In this document: one piece after another, positions 23,891-32,608 of the stretch
Layout of the letters: each line of letters opens with the position of its first letter
Position numbering within the stretch: position 1 is the first letter of the stretch
NCBI GenBank assembly: GCA_035623255.1
Contig: DASPTU010000093.1
Location: 62,001 to 126,000, forward strand
Source of the DNA: JAFAGX01 sp035623255
GTDB lineage: Bacteria; Acidobacteriota; Terriglobia; Terriglobales; Acidobacteriaceae
DNA: 64,000 nt
Direction: 5' to 3'
Translations under genes and position numbers: made by a program
Notes under the pieces: generated by a model
Database searches by the model: none
What the model was told of the DNA's origin: nothing
What the model saw: the letters and a program-made list of their open reading frames with translations, nothing else

Positions 23891-25654
23891 GTGGAAACCC
23901 AGATCAATCCTGAACTGGCGGAGAAACTTCGTGAAACTTTGTCACACGGAGCAGAGCAGGCAGCGTTGTTCCTGCAGCAGTTCGAGCCAGCTAAAACCAG
24001 CGAACTGCTGCTGGCAATTCCCTTTGATGAGCAGCAGGCCGTGTTCCGACTGCTGGCTCCCGATTTCGCTGCCGCTCTGATCCCTCGATTCCCATACTTC
24101 CATTCTTACGTATTGCTGCACACTCGACCGCCCCAGGAGGTGCGCGCAATTGTAGACAAGATTCCTCCTGCGGATCGGATTCGATTTTTTGATGAACTTC
24201 CGGAGGAAGCCTGGAAGCACCTGATGAGTGAACTTTCAGGCGAGACGGGAACCGATCAAGTGGCGACTGAGGTAGAGGAACGCCCGGAGGCCGTAACCGC
24301 TCCCGCCATTGAGGCTGCACCACGCCCCGTCCCAGCAGAACCTGTGCTTGAGGCGAAGGGGGTGGAGAAGAGTTTTCTGCAGCCGGACGGGCGAAGCATT
24401 CAGGTTATCGCACCCACGGACTTATCTCTCGAACCGGATACAATCGTCGCCCTTCTGGGAGCTTCGGGATCGGGAAAATCCACCCTGCTGAGAATTCTCG
24501 CGGGTTTGACACAGCCGACGGCAGGGCAGGTTCTCTGGCACGGTAAGCCGCTTTACGATTGCCGGCCAAATGTCGCCATCGTTTTCCAGAGCTTCGCTTT
24601 GTTTCCCTGGCTGACGGTTCTTGACAACGTTGAGGCGCCGTTGGTAGCGCACGGCATGACGCATGAGGAGCGTCATCCCCGAGCGATTCGGGCGTTGAAT
24701 ACTGTCGGCTTGAAGGGATTCGAAACGGCGTACCCGAAAGAGTTGTCAGGGGGCATGAAGCAGCGCGTGGGCTTCGCCCGGGCGTTAGCAGTCGAACCCG
24801 AAGTTCTTTTTATGGATGAGGCGTTCTCGGCCCTCGATGTTCTCACCGCCGAGAACCTACGTGGCGAGCTCCTGGAGTTGTGGCTGGAGAAGAAGATTCC
24901 GACGCGCAGCATTTTTCTGGTCACGCACAATATCGAAGAAGCAGTGACTCTGGCCGACCGAATCATCGTGCTGAGCCGAAACCCGGCAAGAATTCGGGCT
25001 GATTTCCGCGTCGGGCTTCCTCATCCCCGCAACCATAGCTCTCCCGAGTTCGTGCTTTATGTGGACTACATTTACAAGGTCATGACGCGGCCGGAACGCG
25101 AATTTGAGCTGCCTTCCGCTACTGCGGCCCGGAAGATCGCTTATCAAATGCTGCCGCATGCGCGTCCCGGGGGGATTGCCGGTCTACTCGAACTGCTAAA
25201 CGACCGCGGAGGAGAAGATGATCTTTATCATGTTGCGGAAGAACTGTTGATGGAGGTGGACGATCTATTGCCGATCGTCGACGCCGCCAACCTGCTCGGA
25301 TTCGCCATTTCCTACCACGGTGACATCAAGTTGACCGCGGCGGGAAAGGCATTCGCTGAAGCGGATATTGCGACCCGGAAGGCCCTGTTTCGCGAAGCTG
25401 TCCTCGCCCACGTAACTCTACTGCAGCAAGTTGATCGCACTCTGGAGAAGAAATCCGACCACTCGGTAGCACTTGAGTTCTTCCGTGACATTCTGGACGA
25501 GCACTTTCCGGAGCAGGAGGTGCAAGCGCAAATTGACACTGCATTGAACTGGGGGCGTTATGCTGAGATCTTCAGTTATGACCCGGAGGGCGACAGGATA
25601 TTCGTTCCCGCGCCCGGGTCGGCAGAGGATGCAACCAGCCTAGAACACCGGTGA
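23891..25654 (+). CDS. MgtE_N-like domain fused to an ABC transporter ATPase with AAA-associated C-terminal domain
   Basis: 587 residues. Residues 5-115 are helical repeats like the cytosolic N domain of MgtE magnesium channels (LQQFEPAKTSELLLAIP, RLLAPDFAAALI, KIPPADRIRFFDELP). A Pro/Glu/Ala linker (120-150) leads to a nitrate/sulfonate/taurine-type ABC ATPase: Walker A GASGSGKST (190-198), Q-loop VFQ, signature LSGGMKQ (285-291), Walker B VLFMDEA and switch His in VTHN. About 400-580 resembles the AAA-associated C-terminal domain seen on some NitD/SsuB-type ATPases. No permease or binding protein is adjacent, so this is an orphan ATPase. The GTG start has a modest site. Confidence 0.85.
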   Translation: METQINPELAEKLRETLSHGAEQAALFLQQFEPAKTSELLLAIPFDEQQAVFRLLAPDFAAALIPRFPYFHSYVLLHTRPPQEVRAIVDKIPPADRIRFFDELPEEAWKHLMSELSGETGTDQVATEVEERPEAVTAPAIEAAPRPVPAEPVLEAKGVEKSFLQPDGRSIQVIAPTDLSLEPDTIVALLGASGSGKSTLLRILAGLTQPTAGQVLWHGKPLYDCRPNVAIVFQSFALFPWLTVLDNVEAPLVAHGMTHEERHPRAIRALNTVGLKGFETAYPKELSGGMKQRVGFARALAVEPEVLFMDEAFSALDVLTAENLRGELLELWLEKKIPTRSIFLVTHNIEEAVTLADRIIVLSRNPARIRADFRVGLPHPRNHSSPEFVLYVDYIYKVMTRPEREFELPSATAARKIAYQMLPHARPGGIAGLLELLNDRGGEDDLYHVAEELLMEVDDLLPIVDAANLLGFAISYHGDIKLTAAGKAFAEADIATRKALFREAVLAHVTLLQQVDRTLEKKSDHSVALEFFRDILDEHFPEQEVQAQIDTALNWGRYAEIFSYDPEGDRIFVPAPGSAEDATSLEHR

Positions 25655-25683
25655 CCGGGTCCCTCCCGCAACCGAACAAGACT

Positions 25684-26646
25684 CTATTTGTTCTTGGCAC
25701 GATGGGAAGGTTGCCCCTGCCACGATGCACTATCACGGTGGACGATCTTCGCGCGATATCCTGCTCTGCGCAGAAGTTTGCCGACCTCTTCCGCAATCAT
25801 CACGGAACGATGTTGACCGCCAGTACAGCCGAATGAAATTGTCAGGTAGCTCTTGCCTTCCTGGATGTAATGCGGCAGCAAGTACACGAGAAGCTCGGAA
25901 ATCCGTTTGATGAATTCTCTTGTCTGGGGGAATGAACGGATATATTTCGCGACTTTGGGGTCACGGCCGCTCAGATTGCGAAACTCCGGCACAAAGTGCG
26001 GGTTGGGAAGAAAGCGGACGTCGAATACCAGGTCGGCATCCTGCGGCACACCGTTACGAAATCCGAAGCTCACACAGGAAACCAATATATTTTTGCCAGT
26101 CTCACGCTTATGGAAACGCTCGGTAATGTAGGCGCGCAGTTCGTGAACGTTAAACTTGGAGGTATCGATCACGAGGTCTGCGACGGCGCGGATAGGGCGC
26201 AGGCGTTTGCGTTCAGCCGCCAGAGAAGCTCGGACCGGCGCATCGGTTCCGAGGGGGTGCGGGCGCCGGGTCTCGCTGAAACGGCGCAGCAGGACGGGGT
26301 CCTCAGCCTCAAGGAAGATCATGCGCGTGGGGAGCATGCGCCGGACTGATTTCACGATGTCAGGAAGGTCCTGCAGTTGCTCTCCTTCGCGAACATCGAC
26401 CACCAGTGCCGTGCTCTTGATCTCCGACGACTGGCCTACTAACTCGGCAAACTGGGGAATCAAGCCGACCGGCAAGTTATCGACGCAGTAGTAGCCGAGG
26501 TCTTCGAAGGCCTTAAGAACAGAAGCTTTTCCAGAGCCGCTCATGCCGGTGATGATCACGAGCTCGCCCGCGGGGCGATTTGCTCTTCTGCGTTCGAGAA
26601 CCCCAGTACTTTTCTTGCGCAGCTTCGAGGCGCGGTGCGGGGACAT
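25684..26646 (-). CDS. rapZ: RapZ/YvcJ-family nucleotide-binding protein
   Basis: 320 residues. P-loop GMSGSGKAS (about 34-42), DNLPVGLIPQF, VDVREGEQL, FLEAEDPVLLRRFSETRRPHPL and the C-terminal FGCTGGQHRSVMIAE are all hallmarks. In E. coli RapZ is an RNA-binding adaptor that directs RNase E to the GlmZ small RNA and so controls GlcN6P synthase; in Firmicutes YvcJ binds GTP. The role here is probably envelope-precursor control, but no small RNA target is visible. Usual neighbours (PTS genes, hprK) are absent. It is convergent with the ABC fusion gene and divergent from uppS. Confidence 0.92.
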   Translation of the reverse strand: MSPHRASKLRKKSTGVLERRRANRPAGELVIITGMSGSGKASVLKAFEDLGYYCVDNLPVGLIPQFAELVGQSSEIKSTALVVDVREGEQLQDLPDIVKSVRRMLPTRMIFLEAEDPVLLRRFSETRRPHPLGTDAPVRASLAAERKRLRPIRAVADLVIDTSKFNVHELRAYITERFHKRETGKNILVSCVSFGFRNGVPQDADLVFDVRFLPNPHFVPEFRNLSGRDPKVAKYIRSFPQTREFIKRISELLVYLLPHYIQEGKSYLTISFGCTGGQHRSVMIAEEVGKLLRRAGYRAKIVHRDSASWQGQPSHRAKNK

Positions 26647-26790
26647 CTGCCACGGATGTTAGCAGGGAGCTCCGTTCCTAGCTAGTGCAAGGGCGTGCTC
26701 GGGCGCTATTCACTGATGGTGATCAGGCCCAGACGCGTGATTGCAAGCACCCCAATCCTGTGTTAGCTTCAAAAGGCAGCAGAGGTTAAG

Positions 26791-27615
26791 TTGCGAGCGA
26801 CAGTTCCTGCCGGGCTGGACCGCAAAGAGGCGGAGGCTTACCAGCGGCTTGATCCGGACCGGCTCCCAAAACACATCGCCATAATTATGGACGGCAATGG
26901 CCGCTGGGCACGCAGGCGCCACCTGCCGCGCATCGCCGGGCACCGCGCCGGCGTCGCATCTGTGCGCTCTACGGTGGAAACCGCTTCGCGCATTGGCATT
27001 CCTGCACTCACGCTGTATGCATTTTCAGAAGAGAACTGGAAGAAACGTCCCGCAAGCGAAGTCGATTTCCTGATGGGATTGCTCTGCCGATACCTGAAGG
27101 GGGAGGTCCCAACTCTCAACAAGAACAATATTCGCCTGGAATACATTGGACGGCAGCACGAACTGCCGGCGGTCGTGCAATCCAAGATGCAGTGGGCGCG
27201 CGAAGCGACTGCGAACAACAGCGGGATGTTACTGACGCTTGCATTGAATTACAGCGCACGGAGCGAACTGGTCGACGCTTTTCGCTCGATGGTGAACGCT
27301 GCCGCCAATAATGGCGGACTGCAACACCTGCAGATCGATGAAGATATCGTCAAGCGGCACCTGTACACGCATAGTCTGCCCGATCCCGACCTGGTGATCC
27401 GCACGAGCGGCGAAATGCGCTTGAGCAATTTTCTGCTGTGGCAACTGGCTTACGCGGAAATCTACGTCACGCCTACGCTATGGCCTGAGTTCCGGGGTGT
27501 GCATCTGCTGGAAGGCATTGCCGAGTACCAGAAGCGTGAGCGCCGCTATGGCGGACTGGCGGACGATCTTTCACATCCGCATAGTTCCAATCACTCGAAG
27601 ACGGCCCGGAGCTGA
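26791..27615 (+). CDS. uppS: Isoprenyl transferase (undecaprenyl diphosphate synthase)
   Basis: 274 residues. MDGNGRWA with catalytic Asp34, HRAGVASVR, LTLYAFSEENWKRP-like segment and C-terminal LPDPDLVIRTSGEMRLSNFLLWQLAYAEIY define cis-prenyltransferases. It condenses isopentenyl units onto farnesyl diphosphate to give the C55 carrier lipid used for peptidoglycan and surface glycans. The TTG start is supported by AGAGG 5 bases upstream. It opens the run uppS-cdsA-dxr-rseP-ispG; cdsA follows after 5 bases. Confidence 0.93.
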   Translation: MRATVPAGLDRKEAEAYQRLDPDRLPKHIAIIMDGNGRWARRRHLPRIAGHRAGVASVRSTVETASRIGIPALTLYAFSEENWKKRPASEVDFLMGLLCRYLKGEVPTLNKNNIRLEYIGRQHELPAVVQSKMQWAREATANNSGMLLTLALNYSARSELVDAFRSMVNAAANNGGLQHLQIDEDIVKRHLYTHSLPDPDLVIRTSGEMRLSNFLLWQLAYAEIYVTPTLWPEFRGVHLLEGIAEYQKRERRYGGLADDLSHPHSSNHSKTARS

Positions 27616-27620
27616 GGCCA

Positions 27621-28520
27621 TTGAACCTGCTGAAGAGAGTCCTCACAGCAGTCGTACTGATTCCTATCGTTTTGCTGTTGGTTCTACGCGCACCCGTGCC
27701 GGTGTTGGCGCTGGTTACGGCTTTGGTCGCGCTCCTGGCAACGCAGGAATTGCTCAAGTTGGCGGAGACGTACGGTATTCAGCCTTTTCGCTGGCCAACG
27801 TACATATTTGTGGGCTTGTTCTTTCTTTACATGGCGATCATGCCGCCGAGCAAGCCTCTGCTGGATACTGCAATCTTCATCTACACGATCGGGTTTGCAG
27901 CTGCGATCGCTCCCTTCTTTTTTCTTATTGTGGGTATGCGGCGGGTAGATCTGGGCACCGCTTTCCCTGCAGCGGCAGCATCTGTTTTTGGGCTTGTTTA
28001 CATTACTCTGCCACTGGCATTTCTGGTGCAGATTCGCCAGCAGTGGTCAGGCGCATTCATGTTGCTTTATTTGCTGCTGGTGGTCTGGGCGGGCGACATC
28101 TTTGCCTATTTTGTAGGCAGGTCACTCGGTCGTCATTTGATGTGTTCACGAATCAGCCCCAAAAAGACCTGGGAGGGCGCGCTGGCATCCTTCGTCGCGA
28201 GCGTCGGGGTGGGTGTACTGCTCTACACCTATGCACTACCCATCAGTTCGGCATTGCTGAGTGTGCAACTTATGGAACGCCGGGATGGATATTTCGCGTT
28301 GCAAAGCCCGCCCTTGTGGACGACATTGCTGTTGTCGGCGGCCATCAACATCGCAGCGCAATTGGGAGACCTGGGCGAATCATTGATCAAGCGAGGCGCC
28401 GGGGCCAAGGATTCCGGGGCCATTCTTCCGGGTCACGGCGGCATGCTTGATCGTATTGATGCGCTGCTCTTCGCCGCTCCAGTGCTGTGGTACTATGCGG
28501 CTTGGCAGGTCATGCAGTAA
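27621..28520 (+). CDS. cdsA: Phosphatidate cytidylyltransferase
   Basis: 299 residues with about eight membrane helices. The C-terminal CdsA signature is present: SPKKTWEG near 180, GDLGESLIKRGAGAKDSG and LPGHGGMLDRIDA. It makes CDP-diacylglycerol from phosphatidate and CTP in the inner membrane, feeding phospholipid synthesis. It starts with TTG (MNLLKRVLTAVVL, typical CdsA N-terminus) 5 bases after uppS, so translation is probably coupled. Confidence 0.92.
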   Translation: MNLLKRVLTAVVLIPIVLLLVLRAPVPVLALVTALVALLATQELLKLAETYGIQPFRWPTYIFVGLFFLYMAIMPPSKPLLDTAIFIYTIGFAAAIAPFFFLIVGMRRVDLGTAFPAAAASVFGLVYITLPLAFLVQIRQQWSGAFMLLYLLLVVWAGDIFAYFVGRSLGRHLMCSRISPKKTWEGALASFVASVGVGVLLYTYALPISSALLSVQLMERRDGYFALQSPPLWTTLLLSAAINIAAQLGDLGESLIKRGAGAKDSGAILPGHGGMLDRIDALLFAAPVLWYYAAWQVMQ

Positions 28521-28532
28521 GCGGTTTGTAAT

Positions 28533-28601
28533 CACGAGGACACGAAGTTCCACCTAGGAGAATCGGGCAATCATCCTTCGTGCTACTTCGTGTCCTTTGT
28601 G
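28533..28601. repeat. REP-like imperfect inverted repeat between cdsA and dxr
   Basis: Arms 28533-28547 (CACGAGGACACGAAG) and 28586-28601 (CTTCGTGTCCTTTGTG) can pair around a 38-base centre that itself repeats CCTTCGTG. Words of this type (ACGAAGGACACGAAG and complements) recur as short dispersed repeats in many environmental bacterial genomes; that is recalled knowledge, not a search. It lies inside an otherwise tight operon. Confidence 0.45.
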
Positions 28602-28612
28602 GTTGATGAGCT

Positions 28613-29800
28613 ATGAAACGTATTGCCATTCTTGGCTCAACCGGTTCCATCGGCCGAAGCACCCTCAGCGTGGTTGAGGCGCATCCCGAGCGTTTTAAAG
28701 TTGTCGCGATGGCGGCGGGCCGGAACATTGATGCGGCCTTTGAGCAGGCGAAACGCTGGAAACCTCGGACTATCTCGATGGCGGCTGCCTCCGATGCGGA
28801 GAATCTTCGAAAGCGATTGACCGCTGCGGGGATTCGCGAAATCGAGGTTACGCACGGTGCGAACGGCGCGGTACATGTTGCAACGCATCCCGACGTGGAC
28901 TTTGTGGTGAGCGCGATTGTGGGCGTGGCCGGATTGGAGGCTACTTACGAAGCAGTACGAGCCGGCAAAAGCGTCGGGTTGGCGAATAAGGAGTGCCTGG
29001 TAGCCGCGGGAGAACTGATCACGGCAGAAGCCCGTCGCCAAGGCAAGCCGCTGCTGCCCATCGACAGCGAACATAACGCGGTCCATCAATGTATGCGAGG
29101 CGGGCGCGTCGAAGAGGTTCAACGCATTTGGCTGACTGCTTCGGGTGGGCCATTTCTGCACACGCCGCACTCGAAGTTTTCCTCTATCACGGTTGAGCAA
29201 GCTCTGAACCATCCCACCTGGAAGATGGGACGCCGCATCACGATCGACTCGGCGACACTGATGAACAAAGGTTTCGAAGTGATTGAGGCCTGCCGGTTGT
29301 TTAACTTGCCGCCCTCTCAGGTGGAGGTGATCGTGCACCCGCAGTCCACCATCCACTCCATGGTGGAATTCGTGGATGGCAGCATACTCGCCCAGTTTTC
29401 GGTCACGGACATGCGCCTGCCGATCTTGTATGCACTCAGTTACCCGGAACGGATCGAATCCGACTTGCGCTTTCCGGTCATGGACCTGCGGCACCTCGAA
29501 TTCTGCCCTCCAGACATGGAAAAATTCCCATGTCTGCGGCTGGCATATGAGGCCGCGATGGCTGGCGGAGCGAAGACGGTTGCCTTGAACGCGGCTGACG
29601 AGGTTGCAGTAGCGGCGTTTCTTGACGGCTGCATCCGCTTTGATGAAATCCCTGAGATAATTGAGTCAGTTCTGGCTGAAACGAAAAGCACGAAACTGGA
29701 ATCTATAAGGAAGGTGTTGGAGGCGGACGCGGAAGCCCGTCAGTTGGCACACACGAAAGTAGAACAGCGAAGTTATTCTGCCAAGCCGGCCTCCCGTTGA
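28613..29800 (+). CDS. dxr: 1-deoxy-D-xylulose 5-phosphate reductoisomerase
   Basis: 395 residues. NADPH-binding GSTGSIG at 8-14, catalytic-site segments LANKECLVAAGE, PIDSEHNAVHQC, WLTASGGPF, NHPTWKMGRRITIDSATLMNKGFEVIEA and VIVHPQSTIHSMVEF are all present. It catalyses the committed step of the MEP isoprenoid pathway, giving 2-C-methylerythritol 4-phosphate. ispG of the same pathway is two genes downstream, and uppS, which uses the product, is two genes upstream. Confidence 0.95.
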   Translation: MKRIAILGSTGSIGRSTLSVVEAHPERFKVVAMAAGRNIDAAFEQAKRWKPRTISMAAASDAENLRKRLTAAGIREIEVTHGANGAVHVATHPDVDFVVSAIVGVAGLEATYEAVRAGKSVGLANKECLVAAGELITAEARRQGKPLLPIDSEHNAVHQCMRGGRVEEVQRIWLTASGGPFLHTPHSKFSSITVEQALNHPTWKMGRRITIDSATLMNKGFEVIEACRLFNLPPSQVEVIVHPQSTIHSMVEFVDGSILAQFSVTDMRLPILYALSYPERIESDLRFPVMDLRHLEFCPPDMEKFPCLRLAYEAAMAGGAKTVALNAADEVAVAAFLDGCIRFDEIPEIIESVLAETKSTKLESIRKVLEADAEARQLAHTKVEQRSYSAKPASR

Positions 29801-29817
29801 GGAATTAATCCAAGTCT

Positions 29818-31161
29818 ATGTCAGAGTTTTTTACGGCTGTTATTGCTGTTGCAGTGGTCCTGGGATTCATGATCCTGATTCACGAATTGGGCCACTATGC
29901 GGCAGCCAAACTGGTTGGCGTCCGCGTCGAAGTGTTTTCCATCGGATTTGGCAAGCGACTCTTCGGCTTTCGCCGTGGTGATACCGACTACCGGGTCAGC
30001 GCGCTCCCGCTCGGCGGGTACGTCAAGATGAGTGGCGAAAACCCGATGGATGAGCGCACCGGCGATCCCGCCGAATTCATGTCACACCCGCGCTGGCACC
30101 GCTTCATCATTGCCATTGCCGGTCCGGCCATGAACATCCTGCTCGCGATTGCGCTGCTGACCGGCGTCTACATGGTCAAGTACGAATACCCGGTCTACCT
30201 CGATCAGCCTGTTCTTCTGGCTTGGGTAAAGCAGGGTTCGCCTGCAGCGAATGCCGGACTGCGGGCCGGTGACAAGATCATCCGAGTGGATGGCGTAGAC
30301 GATCCTACCTGGGAGCAGCTTGAGCCGAAAATCTGGCTGAGCCCCGACCAGCCGGTAAAGGTCACTGCTCAGCGAGGCAACGAAACTTTCGAGACAACCG
30401 TCACGCCCAAGCCGATTACTTCTTCCGAGGTCGGATGGACAGGTTGGTATCCCGAGAGTCCGGTGACTGTCGGCGTGCTTGAACCCGGGATGCCTGCAGC
30501 CAAGGCGGGAATCAAACAGGGTGATCGCGTAATTGCAATTGACGGCAAACCAGTGCCTCATATCGAGGCAATGATCGAAGAACTGCAGCAGACCAAGAGC
30601 CAGCCTGTAACCCTTACGATTCTGCGAGACGGCAAAGAGTTCGATGTAGGGTTGACGCCGGTGCTGGCCAACACCGACGATCCGAGTGAAAAACGCTATC
30701 GCATTGGCTTCGGAAACCAGCTGGATACGAAGGTCAGCCGCTTGCCTTTTGCAGCCGCCCTCGACCGCTCACTGTCTGACAACAAGAAATATTCAATGCT
30801 CATTCTTGAGCTGATGAAAAAGCTGGTTCAGCGTAAGGTATCGATCCGCACCATTTCCGGACCAATCGGAATTGCCCAGGATGCCGGGGAGGCCGCCGAA
30901 GCGAAGGGCTGGACCCCGCTGCTGACATTGACAGCCGCGATCAGCCTGAACCTTGGCATCTTCAACCTCCTTCCCATCCCGATCCTGGACGGAGGGGTAA
31001 TCCTGCTGCTTTTGATCGAAGGCTTTATGCGCCGCGATATCAGCATCAGGATCAAAGAGCGCATTTACCAGGCGGCATTCGTTTTCCTCGTACTGTTCGC
31101 CGTAATGGTGATTTACAACGACCTGGCAAAGACCCTGCCAGGCCTGGCTGGCCGCTTCTAA
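29818..31161 (+). CDS. rseP: RseP-family site-2 membrane metalloprotease
   Basis: 447 residues. First membrane helix carries HELGH (His22, Glu23, His26); the last part has NLLPIPILDGGVILLLLIEG with the third zinc ligand Asp. Two PDZ domains lie between (GSPAANAGLRAGDKI and GMPAAKAGIKQGDRV). Such proteases cut membrane-spanning anti-sigma factors and signal-peptide remnants inside the inner membrane. It starts 17 bases after dxr, the usual conserved gene order. Confidence 0.93.
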   Translation: MSEFFTAVIAVAVVLGFMILIHELGHYAAAKLVGVRVEVFSIGFGKRLFGFRRGDTDYRVSALPLGGYVKMSGENPMDERTGDPAEFMSHPRWHRFIIAIAGPAMNILLAIALLTGVYMVKYEYPVYLDQPVLLAWVKQGSPAANAGLRAGDKIIRVDGVDDPTWEQLEPKIWLSPDQPVKVTAQRGNETFETTVTPKPITSSEVGWTGWYPESPVTVGVLEPGMPAAKAGIKQGDRVIAIDGKPVPHIEAMIEELQQTKSQPVTLTILRDGKEFDVGLTPVLANTDDPSEKRYRIGFGNQLDTKVSRLPFAAALDRSLSDNKKYSMLILELMKKLVQRKVSIRTISGPIGIAQDAGEAAEAKGWTPLLTLTAAISLNLGIFNLLPIPILDGGVILLLLIEGFMRRDISIRIKERIYQAAFVFLVLFAVMVIYNDLAKTLPGLAGRF

Positions 31162-31241
31162 AGCAGTGATCATCCCTGAGTAAGGCAGTTTCCTGCACGG
31201 GAATTCTCTGGCTCGCTCTCTGCTGTTAAACTAGAGGTCAC

Positions 31242-32486
31242 ATGTCTCACCTGCAGCGTCGAAAGACCGTAACCTGCGACATCGCCGGGGTGCGAGTCGG
31301 GTCCGATGCACCGATTGTGGTGCAATCTATGACCAACACCGATACCGCGGACGTCGCTTCGACCGCTCAGCAGGTAGCGGCCCTCGCCCGGGCAGGATCA
31401 GAACTGGTCCGAGTAACGGTCAATACCGAAGAAGCTGCAGCGGCCGTCGCCCCAATTGTTGAGGAACTCGATAAACAAGGTGTCAACGTCCCGATTGTCG
31501 GCGACTTCCACTACAACGGCCATATTCTGCTGAAGAAGTATCCCGCGTGCGCCCGAGCGCTCGCCAAGTACCGGATCAATCCCGGAAATGTCAGCGTTGG
31601 GCGCAAGGACGATACCAACTTCCGCACCATGGTCGAAGTCGCAGTGGAAAACCAGAAACCGGTGCGCATTGGAGTGAATTGGGGATCACTCGATCAGGCG
31701 TTGCTGACGCGGATGATGGACGAAAATTCACGCCTGTCTGAACCGAAGGATGCCCGCGACGTGACAATGGAAGCGATGATCGTGAGTGCGCTGAATTCCG
31801 CAAAACTGGCGGAGAAATACGGCCTTCGGCCCGACCAGATTATTCTGAGCGCCAAAGTCAGCGGCGTGCAGGACCTCATCGATGTGTACCGCTCGTTAGC
31901 TGCGCGTTGTAATTATCCGTTACACCTCGGATTGACCGAAGCCGGTATGGGCGCCAAAGGAGTCGTGGCTTCGAGCGCAGCCATGGGAGTTCTGCTTCAG
32001 GAAGGTATTGGCGACACGATTCGTGTTTCGCTTACTCCCGCACCGGGCGGCGACCGCACAGAAGAAGTGCGGGTGGCGCAGCAGATTCTGCAATCGATGG
32101 GCATTCGCAGTTTCACGCCCCAGGTCACAGCGTGCCCAGGATGCGGCCGCACCACCAGCACGTTCTTCCAGGAAATGGCGGAACAGATCCAGTCCTACCT
32201 GCGCGAGCAAATGCCGGTTTGGAAAGGCCGGTACGTCGGCGTCGAAGAGATGAAAGTTGCGGTCATGGGGTGCGTGGTCAATGGTCCCGGCGAATCCAAG
32301 CACGCCAGCCTCGGCATTTCCCTTCCCGGCACTTTCGAGGAACCGAAAGCTCCCGTTTACGTCGATGGCCGGTTGTTTACCACTTTGCGTGGCGATCACA
32401 TCGTCGCCGATTTCATCAAAATTCTCGACGATTACGTGGACTCGCATTATGCAGCCAAAGCAAGCGCCGGGGTTCTCGCCGACTAA
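31242..32486 (+). CDS. ispG: 4-hydroxy-3-methylbut-2-enyl diphosphate synthase (flavodoxin/ferredoxin)
   Basis: 414 residues. N-terminal barrel with VQSMTNTDTADV and IVGDFHYN; Fe-S cluster ligands in CPGCGRTT and GCVVNGPGE near the C-terminus. It reduces methylerythritol cyclodiphosphate to HMBPP, the penultimate step of the MEP pathway, using a 4Fe-4S cluster. The length matches the bacterial form without the plant insertion. An 80-base gap separates it from rseP. Confidence 0.95.
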   Translation: MSHLQRRKTVTCDIAGVRVGSDAPIVVQSMTNTDTADVASTAQQVAALARAGSELVRVTVNTEEAAAAVAPIVEELDKQGVNVPIVGDFHYNGHILLKKYPACARALAKYRINPGNVSVGRKDDTNFRTMVEVAVENQKPVRIGVNWGSLDQALLTRMMDENSRLSEPKDARDVTMEAMIVSALNSAKLAEKYGLRPDQIILSAKVSGVQDLIDVYRSLAARCNYPLHLGLTEAGMGAKGVVASSAAMGVLLQEGIGDTIRVSLTPAPGGDRTEEVRVAQQILQSMGIRSFTPQVTACPGCGRTTSTFFQEMAEQIQSYLREQMPVWKGRYVGVEEMKVAVMGCVVNGPGESKHASLGISLPGTFEEPKAPVYVDGRLFTTLRGDHIVADFIKILDDYVDSHYAAKASAGVLAD

Positions 32487-32608
32487 GTGGGATCGGAGTG
32501 CGGGCTGTGATCGCGCCTGGTTTGACCTCCCAACTCTGCTTTGTTAGCTTGGAAAGTTTGCTCCCCTACCCGCCTTGCTAGCCTGTATGAGGCAGAAACG
32601 AGATTCCA

